Shown one piece after another: positions 30,450 through 41,065 of a stretch of 64,000 nucleotides of DNA. The first letter of the stretch is position 1, and every line of letters starts with the position of its first letter. A model generated the notes under the pieces. The model was not told the origin of the DNA, made no database searches, and saw only the letters and a list, made by a program, of their open reading frames with translations. Made by a program: the position numbers and the translations under genes. Source of the stretch: Spiroplasma_E ixodetis_B (GTDB lineage: Bacteria; Bacillota_I; Bacilli_A; Mycoplasmatales; VBWQ01); contig NZ_AP028955.1 in NCBI RefSeq assembly GCF_040369795.1, positions 372,001-436,000 on the forward strand. Reading direction: 5' to 3'.

Positions 30450-31603
30450 AGACATATTCCGTAAATAAATTTTTTAAAAGTCAATTAATAATTTAAAATT
30501 TATTTTATAATTTCTTTATTAATAAATTAATAAGGTGTTGATAAAAATGAATTTTGAAAATTTAAAAAAATTAAAAAATGAACAATTTTATAGATATTTT
30601 GGTATAAAACGTTTTCATTTTGATGAAATGTTAACAAAATTAATTGAAATAGAAAATTTAAAAAAAACTAAAGGCAGAAAATATAAACTTTCACAGTTGA
30701 AGAAAGATTGATGATGACTTTAGTATACTGAAAATAATATTATACTTTTTTCCAAATGAGTATTAAATATAAAATGAGTGCATCAAGTTGTTTTCGAAAT
30801 ATTACTTGAGTAGAAAATAAACTTAGTCATGACAAAGATTATCAGTTTTTAAAAACAAAATATAAATCAAAAATTGAGAAAAAACAAGAAGATTTAAATG
30901 AATTTCAATTTTATTTAATTGATTCAACTGAAATTGAAATTGAAAGACCAACTAAAAAAAACTACAGTTAGAATATTTTTCTGGTAAAAGTTGAATGTTT
31001 TCTATAAAATTTCAAATTATATATGACTTTTTTAATAAAAAAATTGTTGATATTTTTGCTGATAATGGAAAAGTACATGATTTTCAAATATTAAAAAATT
31101 CAAATCTTGAATTTTCAGAAAAAACAATAATTATTGGTGATTTGGGATATCAAGGAATACAAAATATTTATAAAAATACTATATTACCAATTAAAAAAAC
31201 TAAAAATAAAAAATTAACTAAACAAGAAAAAATCTACAATAAAATTATTTCAAAAATTAGAATTAAAGTTGAACATGTTTTTGCTTGATTAAAAAGAGTC
31301 AAAATTTTAATAAATAAATGTAGAAAAAGTATATTTAGACTTATGTACTTAAGATTTAACTTACTTTGTGAAATTTTTAATAAAACAAAACCATTAAAAT
31401 AAAAAAATATTTTTAATATTTTTTTAAAAATTTAAATTTTTATCAAGTTAATATAAAAATAATATTAACAATTTTTGTGTTTGAAATATAAATTTATTTT
31501 TAAAGCATTTTTTTAAAAATATTAACTTCTATAATTATTAACACTAAAAAATTTATAAATATTATTATTGACAATTGATTAAATTTATTTACGGAATATG
31601 TCT
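30450..31603 (+). mobile_element. IS5-family element copy 7
   Basis: 1,154 bp flanked by AAT (30447-30449 and 31604-31606). A two-base insertion (CA) in the codons for KLSVEER shifts the first half; the C-terminal frame (30995-31402) is open. Confidence 0.92.
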
Positions 31604-31660
31604 AATGTTTAAAGTTTAATAGTTTTAATCAAATTACTATTTTTTTCTCTATTAATAAAT

Positions 31661-31812
31661 GTTATTTAACAATTTTTTTCCAAAATGAAATGATCATAAT
31701 CAACTTTTAATTGAAGAAAATATTAATTCTAATACATATTTAAATCAAATGATATTAATAATTATTGGTGAAGAAAGTTTGTTAACATTTATTTGAAATA
31801 ATATTACAACAT
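31661..31812 (+). pseudogene. short coding remnant upstream of ybeY
   Basis: Frame FNNFFPKWNDHNQLLIEE to IWNNITT and TAA, with two TGA-Trp codons but no start. It looks like the tail of a lost gene. Not recognised. Confidence 0.4.
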
Positions 31813-31833
31813 AAATGTAAATATTGATATAAT
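31804..31833 (+). promoter_or_regulatory. promoter of the ybeY-cdd-era operon
   Basis: TTACAA at 31804-31809 and a perfect TATAAT at 31828-31833 with an 18-base spacer, 28 bases ahead of the ybeY start. Confidence 0.65.
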
Positions 31834-31860
31834 TTATTCAAAAAGAAGTTAGGTAGATAA

Positions 31861-32331
31861 ATGCCAGCAAAAATTAATATTGTAAATATTTACAACGATC
31901 ATAACTATGACATTAAAAATTTTAATATTTTATCAGAAAAGATTTTAAATGCAGTAGTTATTAAGTTAAAACAGAAAATTACATGGTGTATTGCTGTTAT
32001 TTTTAATGACGAACAGACTAGTATTGAATTAAATAAAATGTATCGTCATAAAGATTATGTTCCTGATGTTTTATCATTTGGAAATAATGATGATGATTTT
32101 CCAAATATTAATATTGATATTAGAGATTTAGGTGATGTTTATATTTGTTATTCAAAGGCATTAGCGCAAGCACAAGAATATGGCCATAGTTTAATTAGAG
32201 AATTATCATTTCTTTTTATTCATGGATTACTTCATACATTAGGATATGATCATCAAAATAGCGCAGAAGAAAAGGTTATGTTTGATTTACAAGATGAAAT
32301 TTTAAATATTCTTGGTATTACTAGAAAATAA
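31861..32331 (+). CDS. ybeY: rRNA maturation endoribonuclease YbeY
   Basis: A metal-dependent RNase needed for 16S rRNA 3'-end maturation and ribosome quality control. The 156-residue product carries the zinc-binding FIHGLLHTLGYDH (H-x3-H-x5-H, about residues 120-130) and the upstream VPDVLSF and DLGDVYIC strands of the family. Start ATG follows AAGTTAGG. It opens an operon with cdd (11 bases on) and era, a gene order common in Firmicutes, though dgkA is absent here. Confidence 0.95.
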   Translation: MPAKINIVNIYNDHNYDIKNFNILSEKILNAVVIKLKQKITWCIAVIFNDEQTSIELNKMYRHKDYVPDVLSFGNNDDDFPNINIDIRDLGDVYICYSKALAQAQEYGHSLIRELSFLFIHGLLHTLGYDHQNSAEEKVMFDLQDEILNILGITRK

Positions 32332-32342
32332 GGAGTGGTATA

Positions 32343-32777
32343 ATGGAACAAGTTATAGATTTATTAGTTTTTTTGAAAAAAGCAAAAGCAATACAAAAAA
32401 ATGCTTATGCTCCTTATTCTTTATTTAGAGTTGCTGCAATAGTAATTTTGAAAAATAGCAAAGAAGTGTTAGGAGTAAATGTTGAAAATGCTGCATACTC
32501 AGTAGGCATTTGTGCTGAAAGAGCGGCTTTGTCACAAGTTATTGCTCAAGGTTATAAAAAAGAAGATATTATTAGTCTATTTTTAATTACTGATAGTGAA
32601 ACTGTTGGTTCTCCTTGTGGTATGTGTCGTCAATTTATGATTGAAATTATGCCAGAAACATGTCCTATTTATATTAGTAATAAAAATGAAAATAATGATA
32701 CTAAAACAATTTGTAAAATATTAGTAAAACACTTATTACCTTTAGCGTTTAAACCAAGTTCATTGAAAGGGAATTAA
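32343..32777 (+). CDS. cdd: cytidine deaminase
   Basis: Deaminates cytidine/deoxycytidine to uridine/deoxyuridine in pyrimidine salvage. The 144-residue protein shows the N-terminal NAYAPYSLFRV, NVENAAYSVGICAERAAL with the zinc Cys57 and catalytic Glu59, and PCGMCRQ with the other two zinc Cys (92 and 95). AAGGAGTGG precedes the ATG; the next gene, era, starts three bases after the stop. Confidence 0.96.
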   Translation: MEQVIDLLVFLKKAKAIQKNAYAPYSLFRVAAIVILKNSKEVLGVNVENAAYSVGICAERAALSQVIAQGYKKEDIISLFLITDSETVGSPCGMCRQFMIEIMPETCPIYISNKNENNDTKTICKILVKHLLPLAFKPSSLKGN

Positions 32778-32780
32778 TTT

Positions 32781-33677
32781 ATGAATAATAATTTTAAATC
32801 AGGTTTTGTTAGTTTTATTGGTAGAAGTAATGTTGGAAAATCAACTTTATTAAATACCATTCTTCAAGAAAAAAAGGCAATTGTTTCTAATAAACCACAA
32901 ACAACCAGAAATCAAATTCAAGGTATTTATAATAGTGATGATATGCAAATCATATTTTTTGATACTCCCGGCATTCATAAACATAATAACCAACTTGGAC
33001 GAATGATGAATCGCGATGCTAACCGCGCCACTAAAGAAACTAACATTATTTGTTTATTAGCGCCATGTAATGAATACATTGGAAATAGCGATAAACATAT
33101 TATTAAATTATTATTAGAAAGGGTAAATACAACTATTCTACTTTTATTAACTAAGGTTGATTTAGTAACAAAAGAAAAATTAATGGATAAAATTAATGAG
33201 TGAAAAGATTTATTACCATTTAAAGAAATAATTCCAATTTCTGCTATAAAAGACATGAATTTAGATATATTATTGAAAAAACTATATGAGTATTTACCAA
33301 TTGGTGAAAAGAATCATTTAATCGAAAATAACGATGATGTTTCAGATAATACTTTAATTAAGGAAATTATTCGTGAAAAAATTTTAAATTTAACAGAAGA
33401 AGAAATTCCTTATAGTGTAGCAGTATTAATTGAAAGTATTAATTATAATCCAAATACTAATATTACTGATATTAATGTTGTTATTGTTGTTGAACGAGAC
33501 TCACAAAAAGGAATTATTATTGGTAAAGGAGGTAGTATGATTAAAGAAATTGGAATAAGAGCTAGAACAGATTTAGAAAGTATTTTTGATTCTCATATTA
33601 TATTAAAAACTTTTGTAAAAGTAATACCTGATTGAAGAAATAATCCTAGAAAATTAAAAGAGTTAGGTTATAGTTAA
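32781..33677 (+). CDS. era: GTPase Era
   Basis: Ribosome-assembly GTPase that binds the 3' end of 16S rRNA. The 298-residue protein has the G1 loop GRSNVGKST (about 14-22), G2 with TTRNQIQG, G3 DTPGIHK, G4 TKVD, G5 SAI, and a C-terminal KH domain with GIIIGKGGSMIKEIG. Two TGA codons are Trp. The recO gene that normally follows era is present but degraded. Confidence 0.96.
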
Positions 33678-33680
33678 AAT

Positions 33681-34376
33681 ATGTTTAATATTGATACTGG
33701 TTTGATTTTAAACATTAACTACATTAAATCAATAAATAATGTTACTATTTTAACATCAAATTATGGTTTTAAAATAGTTTCTTTACCAGAAATAAAAATC
33801 AATTTAAATAAATATAGTCTTTTAGATTGTTGAATTTTTATTTTTAATCAAAATTATGATTGTTCAAACTTATGTATAACATATAAAAAAAATAAAAATT
33901 TTTAATATTTTTATAAATGAAAAAAGTTATCAATTGATTAAGAGTTTTAACAAGATAGTTATTAATTATTTAGAAAAAATTAGTATTAATAATAAAAATA
34001 TCTTTTCTTTTTTATTTAATTTATATGAACAGTTAATGATAAATAGTAATTTTAAGAAATTTTATGTTTTTTTCTTATTTCATAGTTTAATATTTCAATG
34101 AATTTAGTTTAACTTTACTATATTGTATTAATTGTAATCAAATAACTAATTTGTATTTAATTAATTATGATTTGGGTGGTGTTTTTTGTAAAAATTGTTT
34201 TTTAAAATTAGCTATAATTAATTTTGAAATTGTTTTGTTTAAAAAAATATTTAAACTTTATTTATTAAATTTTCAAGATATTAATAAATAAAGTTGAAAA
34301 AGAAGAACTTAATAAAATTCTTAATATTTTAGAAAACCACTGTCAAAAATATAATAATAAATTAATAATTACATAA
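33681..34376 (+). pseudogene. recO: recO (DNA repair protein) pseudogene
   Basis: An ATG four bases after era begins MFNIDTGLILNINYIKSI, a RecO-like OB-fold start, but the frame stops after about 73 codons. The neighbouring frames then carry further pieces in order: YQLIKSFNKIVINYLEK...YEQLMINSNFKKFYVFF, next LLYCINCNQ...LGGVFCKNCF, which is the C-x2-C...C-x2-C zinc motif of RecO, and finally ELNKILNILENHCQKY to TAA 34374-34376. At least three frameshifts are needed to connect them. Position after era, size and the zinc motif identify the gene; RecFOR-dependent gap repair is therefore probably lost or altered. Confidence 0.8.
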
Positions 34377-34433
34377 ATATTTTAATAATTAGTTGTTATA
34401 TTGTTTTTAATAATATATAAAACTTATAATAGG

Positions 34434-34462
34434 TTGACAAAACCTATCTATGAACATATTAT
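34434..34462 (+). promoter_or_regulatory. promoter of glyS
   Basis: Consensus TTGACA at 34434-34439, a 17-base spacer and TATTAT at 34457-34462, about 80 bases ahead of the start codon. Confidence 0.75.
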
Positions 34463-34540
34463 TAACAAGATCATTCTTTTTAGATATTTTATTTATTATT
34501 TAAGATAATTAAGAAAATTTTTATGATTAATGGAGGGGCA

Positions 34541-35956
34541 ATGATTAATAAAAATTTCAATGAAAAGTCAATAAAGGAAATAATTACTCATTTAAAAGAA
34601 AATGGTTTTATTTTTCAAGGATCAGAAATTTATTCAGGTCTTGCTAATAGTTGAGATTATGGTCCGCTTGGTGTAGCGCTTAAAAATAATATTAAGAAAA
34701 GTTGATGAGTTTTTTTTGTCGAAAAAAATCCATACAATGTTGGGTTAGATAGTTCAATTATTATGAAATCTAAAGTTTGAGAAGCTTCAGGGCATTTGAG
34801 TAATTTTAGTGATCCATTAATTGATTGTAAAAAATGTAAGTCTCGCTTTCGAGTCGATAATTTAATTAATCATTATTTTCCTAGTATTAATTGTGATAAT
34901 TGAAGTGATGAAAAATTAGAAACATATATTAATCAAAATCATATTAAATGTATTAAATGCAATAATGAAGATTGAACTAAAGTTAGACAATTTCAATTAA
35001 TGTTTGAAACATATCAAGGTGTTTTAAAAGAAGATAAAAATAAAATTTATTTAAGACCTGAGACCGCACAAGGAATATTTATAAATTTTAATAATGTAAG
35101 AAATAGTTGTAATAAAAAAGTACCATTTGGTATTGGTCAAATTGGTAAAAGCTTTAGAAATGAGATAACTCCTGGTAATTTTATTTTTCGTACTAGAGAA
35201 TTTGAACAAATGGAATTAGAATTTTTCTTTATTCCAAAGGATAAAAACGATAATACTTGATTTAATTATTGAGTTGATCAATGTAAAGAATTTCTCTCTC
35301 TAGTAGGTTTATTGAATTCAAAAAATATAAAATTTAAAAATCATGAAAAAAATCAACTAGCACATTATGCATTAGCAACTACTGATATTGAATATAATTT
35401 TCCTTTTGGTATGAGTGAATTATGTGGTATAGCTAATCGGGCGAATTATGATTTAAAAAAACATAGTGAGAATTCTGGTGTAAATTTTGAGATTCAAGAT
35501 CCTAATGTTACAGTAAAAAGAATGGTTATTCCTTCAGTTATTGAACCTTCAATTGGTGTTGAAAGGCTTTTATTAGCTTTAATTTGTGAAGCATTTACAA
35601 AAGAAGTTTTAAAAGACGATAAAGAACGGTTGGTGTTAAAATTAAATAAGAGTATTTGCCCTTATCAAGTGGCTGTTATGTCTTTAAATAAAACAAAATT
35701 GGGTAAAGAGGCATATGAAATTTTTGAAATGTTAAATAAAACACAATTAAGAGTAATTTATGAAGCATCATCAAGTGTTGGTAAATCTTATCGTTATCAA
35801 GATGGTATTGGTACTATGTATTGTGTAACAATTGATTATGACACAAAAACTAAAGGTACTGTTACAATTAGAGATCGTGATATTACAAATCAAGTTATAG
35901 TTAAAGTTGATCAACTTAAAGAATATTTATATGACAAATTAGACATTATTTGTTAG
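34541..35956 (+). CDS. glyS: glycyl-tRNA synthetase (single-chain class II)
   Basis: Charges tRNA-Gly. The 471-residue protein has the family's start (LKENGFIFQGSEIYSG..., WDYGPLG), a four-cysteine zinc insertion (CKKC ... CIKC, about residues 99-150), RPETAQGIFINF and GIGQIGKSFRNEITP (motif 2 region), REFEQMELEFF, and motif 3 at SIGVERLLLALI. The C-terminal anticodon-binding domain ends VDQLKEYLYDKLD. TGA gives Trp at conserved places (ANSWDYGP). Of two in-frame ATGs, that at 34541 is used because GGAGGGG lies five bases upstream of it. It shares a 16-base gap with dnaG. Confidence 0.95.
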
Positions 35957-35972
35957 AATTGTGTGAAAAAAT

Positions 35973-37748
35973 ATGGATATCGAGTTTAATAAAAAAATTA
36001 ATGAAGTTAAAGCAAAAATTAATATTGTCGAAGTTATGGGTAAATATTTAAATTTGATCCGTAAAGGCAATAATTTTTGAGCTATCTGTCCTTTTCATGA
36101 AGACTCTACTCCTTCATTATCAATTTCACAAGAAAAACAAATTTATAAATGTTTTTCTTGTGGTCAACAAGGAAATGTTTTTATTTTTTTACAAAAATAT
36201 AAAAATATTAATTTTATTAATGCTCTTAAAGAAGCAGCAGATAATGTTAATTTAAATTTAAAAGAGTTTGATATTAATTTATCTGAATTTAATGTTGAAA
36301 CTAAAAAAAATCCACTAAAAATTTTAAATAATATTGCAATGAATTTTTTTAGTTATCAGTTACTAACTGATATTGGTCAAGAAGCAATGAAATATTTACA
36401 AAATCGTAATATTACTACTGAAAATATTAAATATTTTAATATTGGTTATGCACCTATTAATAATGAATTAATAGATTATCTTAATGCACAAGGTTATAAA
36501 GATAATATTGAATTTGTAAAATTAGGACTTATGAAAATTAATAATAAGGATCAACTTCTTCCTACCTTTTCAAATCGAATTATGTTTGCTATTAAAGATG
36601 AAGATGGAGACTGTATTGGTTTTTCTTCAAGAAATTATAATAGAGAAGATAAAAGTTATAAATATATTAATAGTCCAGAAACAGATTTTTTTAAGAAAAG
36701 TAAAATTTTATATAACTTTAATAATGTTAGAAATTATATTAAAAAAAATGAAGTTATTTATTTGACTGAAGGTTTTATGGATGTTATTGCTCTAAATAAT
36801 CAAAATATTAAAAATGTTGTTGCTTTAATGGGGACAAATTTAACAAAAGAACATATTTTACTTTTAAAAAAAATTACTACTAATATTATTATTTTTTTAG
36901 ATGGTGATTTACCAGGAAAAATAGCATCTTTAAAAATAGTTAGTGTTTTATTATCAAATAATTTTAAAGTAAAAATTATCAATAATGATACTAAATTTGA
37001 TCCTGATGAATTAATAAATAAATTTCCTCAAAAATTTTATGAAATAATAAAAAAAACTATTCATCCTTTTGAATTTGCAATTAATTTATCATTAACTAAA
37101 TATAACATTAAAAAAGATAGTTATGAACTTAATGAATTTTTAAAATCATTAGTTCCAATTTGAACAAAAATCAATGATGTTATTACTCAAAAGTTTTATT
37201 TAAATATGTTAGCAAAAATAACTAATTTATCTATTGAAGAATTAATACAAATTTTAAATATTGATAATAATTTAGTAACTACAACTTTTATTATCAAAAA
37301 TAAATCTAAAATAGAAGTAAAAAATATTTTTTTTGAAGCACAAGAACAACTTATTTTTTTAGTAATGTTATCAAGAAATGTTTATTTAATTTTAGAAAAA
37401 GAAAAATTTATTTTTCCAAATCAAGATTTTATGAATTTATACTTTTTAATTAGTCAAAAATATCAAAATAATCAAATAGAAGCAATTAATTTTGATTTAA
37501 TTTTAGAAGAACTTAAAGGTAATTCACTTTTAAATATTTTAGAAAAACTTCTTGATAAGTATAAAAATAAAAAGTTTGATTTAAAACCTCAAATTATTAA
37601 TGATTACTTAAAAATTATTAATAATCAACTAATTGATTATGAAATAAAAATGATCAATGATAAATTGAAATCTGAAAAAAATATTGAAAAACAAATATTG
37701 TTATTAAAAGAAATGTCAGTATTAAAAAATAAAATAAATAAAAAATAA
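35973..37748 (+). CDS. dnaG: DNA primase
   Basis: Makes RNA primers for lagging-strand synthesis. The 591-residue product has the N-terminal CHC2 zinc finger (Cys39, His42, Cys60, Cys63 in AICPFHED...YKCFSCG), the catalytic-core start (MAMNFF..., NIGYAP), and the TOPRIM domain with VIYLTEGFMDVIAL (Glu) and IIIFLDGDLPG (Asp-x-Asp). The C-terminal helicase-binding part is Lys/Asn-rich and poorly conserved. Only weak ribosome-site complementarity precedes the ATG. The dnaG-sigA order is the classic macromolecular-synthesis arrangement. Confidence 0.95.
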
Positions 37749-37780
37749 GTATGATGATAAATTAAGGATAAGGTGAAAAT

Positions 37781-39133
37781 ATGGCTGCTATACAACAAAA
37801 AACGAAATTGAAAAAACTTTTAACTTTAGAGGAAGTAGAAAGTAATTTAATTAAAAAATTAGAAAAGAGTCAAACAAAAGAATTAAAACAAGAAGATGTC
37901 ATTAAAGAGTTTGCACATTTAAAATTAGATGATGATAAGATTGAGGAAATTTTTGATCGGTTAGAAAAAGAAGGAGTAGTCTTTACTGATATTTTAATGG
38001 ATGAAGTTGAAGATGATGCTAATTTTCCCGATATTGATGATGAACAATTACCTGATGATTTAGATATTGATATTTTAGTTAGTGATTTGAGTTTTAAAAA
38101 TACAATGGGGATCTCTAATGATACAAGAAGAAAAGATGGAATTAAGTCTTACTTTAATATTTTAGGAACAAGTCAAATATTGAGTCAAGGTGAGGAAATT
38201 AAATATGCTAAAATGTTAGAATCAAAAGATGTTGAGGAAAGAACATATGGTCGTGAGCAATTAATTAAATCAAATTTAAAATTAGTAGTTTCTGTTGCTA
38301 GAAAACATTTAAATCGTGGTTTAGATTTTGCTGATTTAATTGAAGAAGGTAATATTGGTCTTATTAAAGCAGTTGATAAATTTGATTATCGCCGTGGTTT
38401 TAAATTTTCAACTTATGCTACTTGATGAATTAGACAATCAATTACACGAAGTTTAGCTGATCAAGGTAAAATGGTTCGTGTACCTGTTCATATGGTTGAA
38501 AGAATTAATAAGTTAACAAGAATTGAAAGAAACTTAACACAAGAATTAGGTCGTGATCCTACTCATGAGGAAATTGCCAATAAAATGGGACAAAACATGA
38601 CAGCCGATCGTGTTCGTGAAATTAAAAAACTTGCTATTGAACCAGTATCTTTAGAAAAACCAATTGGTGAAGAAGATGATACACATTTTGGTGATTTTAT
38701 TAAAGATAAAAATATGCTATCTCCCGATGAATATGCTGAAAGACATTGATTAAGAGAACAATTGGATCGTGTTTTTGCTGAAGTATTAACAAAACGAGAA
38801 GAAAAAGTTATTAGAATGCGTTTTGGAATTTTACCAACAAAATTAAGAACATTATTAGAACTTTGTGAAGATGAAAAAGAAATTACTGAATTAAAAAAAG
38901 TAGTTAATAATTTACAGTTACACTATGATACTAGTTTAGATAAAACAGAATTGTTAAGTGATAAGGTTGTTCATAGTCATATTACTAAGTACGATTCTCC
39001 AAAAACTCTAGAAGAAGTTGGTAAAGAATTTATTGTTACAAGAGAAAGAATTAGACAAATAGAAGCAAAGGCAATTAGAAAATTAAAACATCCGTCTAAA
39101 TCTAAACATATTAAAGAATTTTATAAAGGATAA
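37781..39133 (+). CDS. sigA: RNA polymerase primary sigma factor
   Basis: The housekeeping sigma factor (RpoD/SigA). Over 450 residues it shows region 1.1-like N-terminus, region 1.2 (IKSYFNILGTSQILSQGEE), region 2 with NLKLVVSVARKHLNRGLDF, DLIEEGNIGLIKAVDKFDY and RGFKFSTYATWWIRQSI (both Trp from TGA), region 3 with RVPVHMVERINK, and region 4 with the DNA-binding helix FIVTRERIRQIEAKAIRKL. About 50 extra residues (roughly 352-404) separate MRFG from KTLEEVGKE within region 4, where well-known sigma-A proteins have about six. AAGG precedes the ATG; nif3-like starts nine bases after the stop. Confidence 0.95.
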
Positions 39134-39141
39134 TAGTTAAC

Positions 39142-39918
39142 ATGTTAACTATCAATAATATAATTAATGTTTTAGAAACATATTTTCCTTTAAAAGATGT
39201 TTGTGAATGAGATTTTTCAGGAATACAAATTAAATCAAAAACAAAAACCAATATTAATAAAATTTTAGTTTGTTTAGATGTCACTAATGAAGTTTTAACT
39301 GAGGCCATTAATAATAATATTGATTTAATAATTTCTCATCATCCATTAGTTTTTGCTAAAGATATTAATCAATCTAATATTTCAAATTGAAAAAAAGAAT
39401 TATATAGTAAAATACTAATAGCAGATATTAATGTATATTCATTACATACTAATTTTGATATATCATTAGTAGGTATGAATATGTTGATGGCTAAAGAATT
39501 AAGAATTAAAAATATTCATTTTATTAATGAAGAAAAGTTGACAATAGTTGGTAAATTTGATACACAAATGTCATTAAAAGAATTGATTAATAACTTAAAA
39601 AAATATTTTAATGTTGCAAACATACAATTGGTTAATAATAAATTGAGTGATAACAATATAGTGACTGTTGCTTTATCTGCTGGTGCTGGTGGTGATATTA
39701 TTAGTAATTTATCTAGCAATATTGATTTATTAATTACTGGAGAAATGAAATGAAACTATATTATGGAAGCTAAAGATAGAAAAATTAATGTTATTTTGGT
39801 TGGTCATTATATGGAACAAAAATTTGTTGATTTTCTTTTTCAATTACTTATTGAAAAATTATCAACAAAAGTTAAAGTTTTTAAATATAATTTAGAAAAT
39901 CCTATTACTTTTTTTTAA
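39142..39918 (+). CDS. Nif3-like dinuclear metal-centre protein
   Basis: A 258-residue member of the NIF3/YqfO family (GTP cyclohydrolase I type 2 homologues). The metal-binding block ISHHPLVF (about residues 73-80), HTNFD, and near the C-terminus LLITGEMKWNYIMEA and VILVGHYMEQKF with the last His and Glu are all present. It lacks the roughly 100-residue PII-like insert of the longer homologues. The biochemical role is unsettled. In Firmicutes this gene often follows sigA (with a tRNA methyltransferase gene trmK between them, absent here). Confidence 0.88.
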
Positions 39919-39976
39919 ACTTATAAAATTTAAAAATGAAAAAACTATTTTTTAAATAAAAATAAGTTTTAGGGGG

Positions 39977-40267
39977 TTGATAAATATTATTTTAGAAGAT
40001 TTAGAACCAATTACTGATCAAGAGTGTCAGGCAGTTAGTATTGGTTTTGCTCAATTTTTAATGGGTGCCGTGTTAGCGGGGATAGCAATTCCTGTTATTA
40101 AAAATTTATGAAATAGTGTTTCAGGAAGTATTAAGTTACCAGGTGGTATTGAAAGTAAATGAGATAGTTATAAAGATGATAGTAAAGATTTAGCAAAAAT
40201 TAAAGATGAATTTAATAAATTTCAAGAAAAATTAACACATTTAATACCGCCTTTTTATGAATTTTAA
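39977..40267 (+). CDS. small membrane-anchored protein overlapping radC, non-ATG start
   Basis: A frame of up to 96 codons follows AGGGGG at 39971-39976. No ATG is available; TTG at 39977 is too close to the ribosome site, and ATT at 39986 or 39989 is spaced better, so the exact start is uncertain. The product has an acidic N-terminus (EDLEPITDQECQAV), one Gly/Ala-rich hydrophobic segment (IGFAQFLMGAVLAGIAIPVI), two TGA-Trp codons and a charged helical tail ending LIPPFYEF. Its last 11 bases overlap the start of radC, which implies coupling. Not recognised. Confidence 0.5.
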
Positions 40268-40957
40268 AGAACTTAATAATACGAAAAAACCAAGAGAAAA
40301 AGCCATTAAATATGGCTTTGACGCTCTTAGTGATAATGAATTATTAGCAATTATTTTGCGAACAGTAACTAAAGAAAAAAATGTATTATTTTTAGCGCAA
40401 GAAATAATTACTAATTTTAATGGTCTTGAAAATTTAAATAAAGTAACTATTAAATCTTTAATGAGTATTAAAGGTATTGGTGTTAGTAAGGCTTTAGAAA
40501 TTTTAAGTTGTTTAGAAATAGTAAAAAAAATAAGAACTATTGAAAGTCAAAAAAAATATTTTAAAATTATTATTCCCGAAGATGTTTTTAATTTAGTTAA
40601 TGCATATTATCAAAATTTAACGCAAGAACATTTTTATTTATTATTATTAAATAATGAAAATAAATTAATTCATCAAAATTTATTATATAAGGGTACTAAT
40701 GATACTATGCAAATTGATGTTAAAGATATGTTGCATCTGGCACTTATTCATAAATCAAGTAAAGTAATTTGTATTCATAATCATCCTAGTGGTAATAGTG
40801 AATCCTCACTATATGATTTATATATCACCGAAGAAATTAAAAAAATTTTCAGGTTTTTAATATTACCTTAGTTGATCATATTATTATTGGCAAAGGTAAT
40901 TATTTTAGTATAAATTTAAATAAAAAAGGCTTTTATCAATTTATCTACTATTTTTAA
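40257..40957 (+). pseudogene. radC: radC (JAMM-domain DNA repair-like protein) with 3' frameshift
   Basis: The protein begins MNFKELNNTKKPREKAIKYG, has the helix-hairpin-helix part (LMSIKGIGVSKALEIL), and the JAMM metal motif VICIHNHPSGNSESS (His-x-His). The frame ends early after KKIFRFLILP. One base change in the A-run at about 40842-40848 restores KNFQVFNITLVDHIIIG...FINLIYYF-type sequence to TAA at 40955-40957, which is the expected RadC C-terminus. The truncation removes the last conserved strand, so function is doubtful. The role of RadC itself is uncertain. Confidence 0.85.
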
Positions 40958-41065
40958 ATTTTATCACATAAATGGAGATAAAAGCCTATCTAGGAAATTA
41001 TCCCCGCATGTATCTAAATCAAACACAAAATTATAGTTTCAAAACTAGGTATCTTATTGAATTTA

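Noticed and set aside
34381..34540. Possible T-box leader before glyS
   Set aside because: Too short, and the conserved T-box sequence and a terminator before the ribosome site are absent; a plain promoter explains the region.
40927..40988. 11-bp inverted repeat (AGGCTTTTATC / GATAAAAGCCT) across the end of radC as a terminator
   Set aside because: The loop is nearly 40 bases and no U-run follows; it may be chance or an old IS1595-adjacent feature, so it was not annotated.
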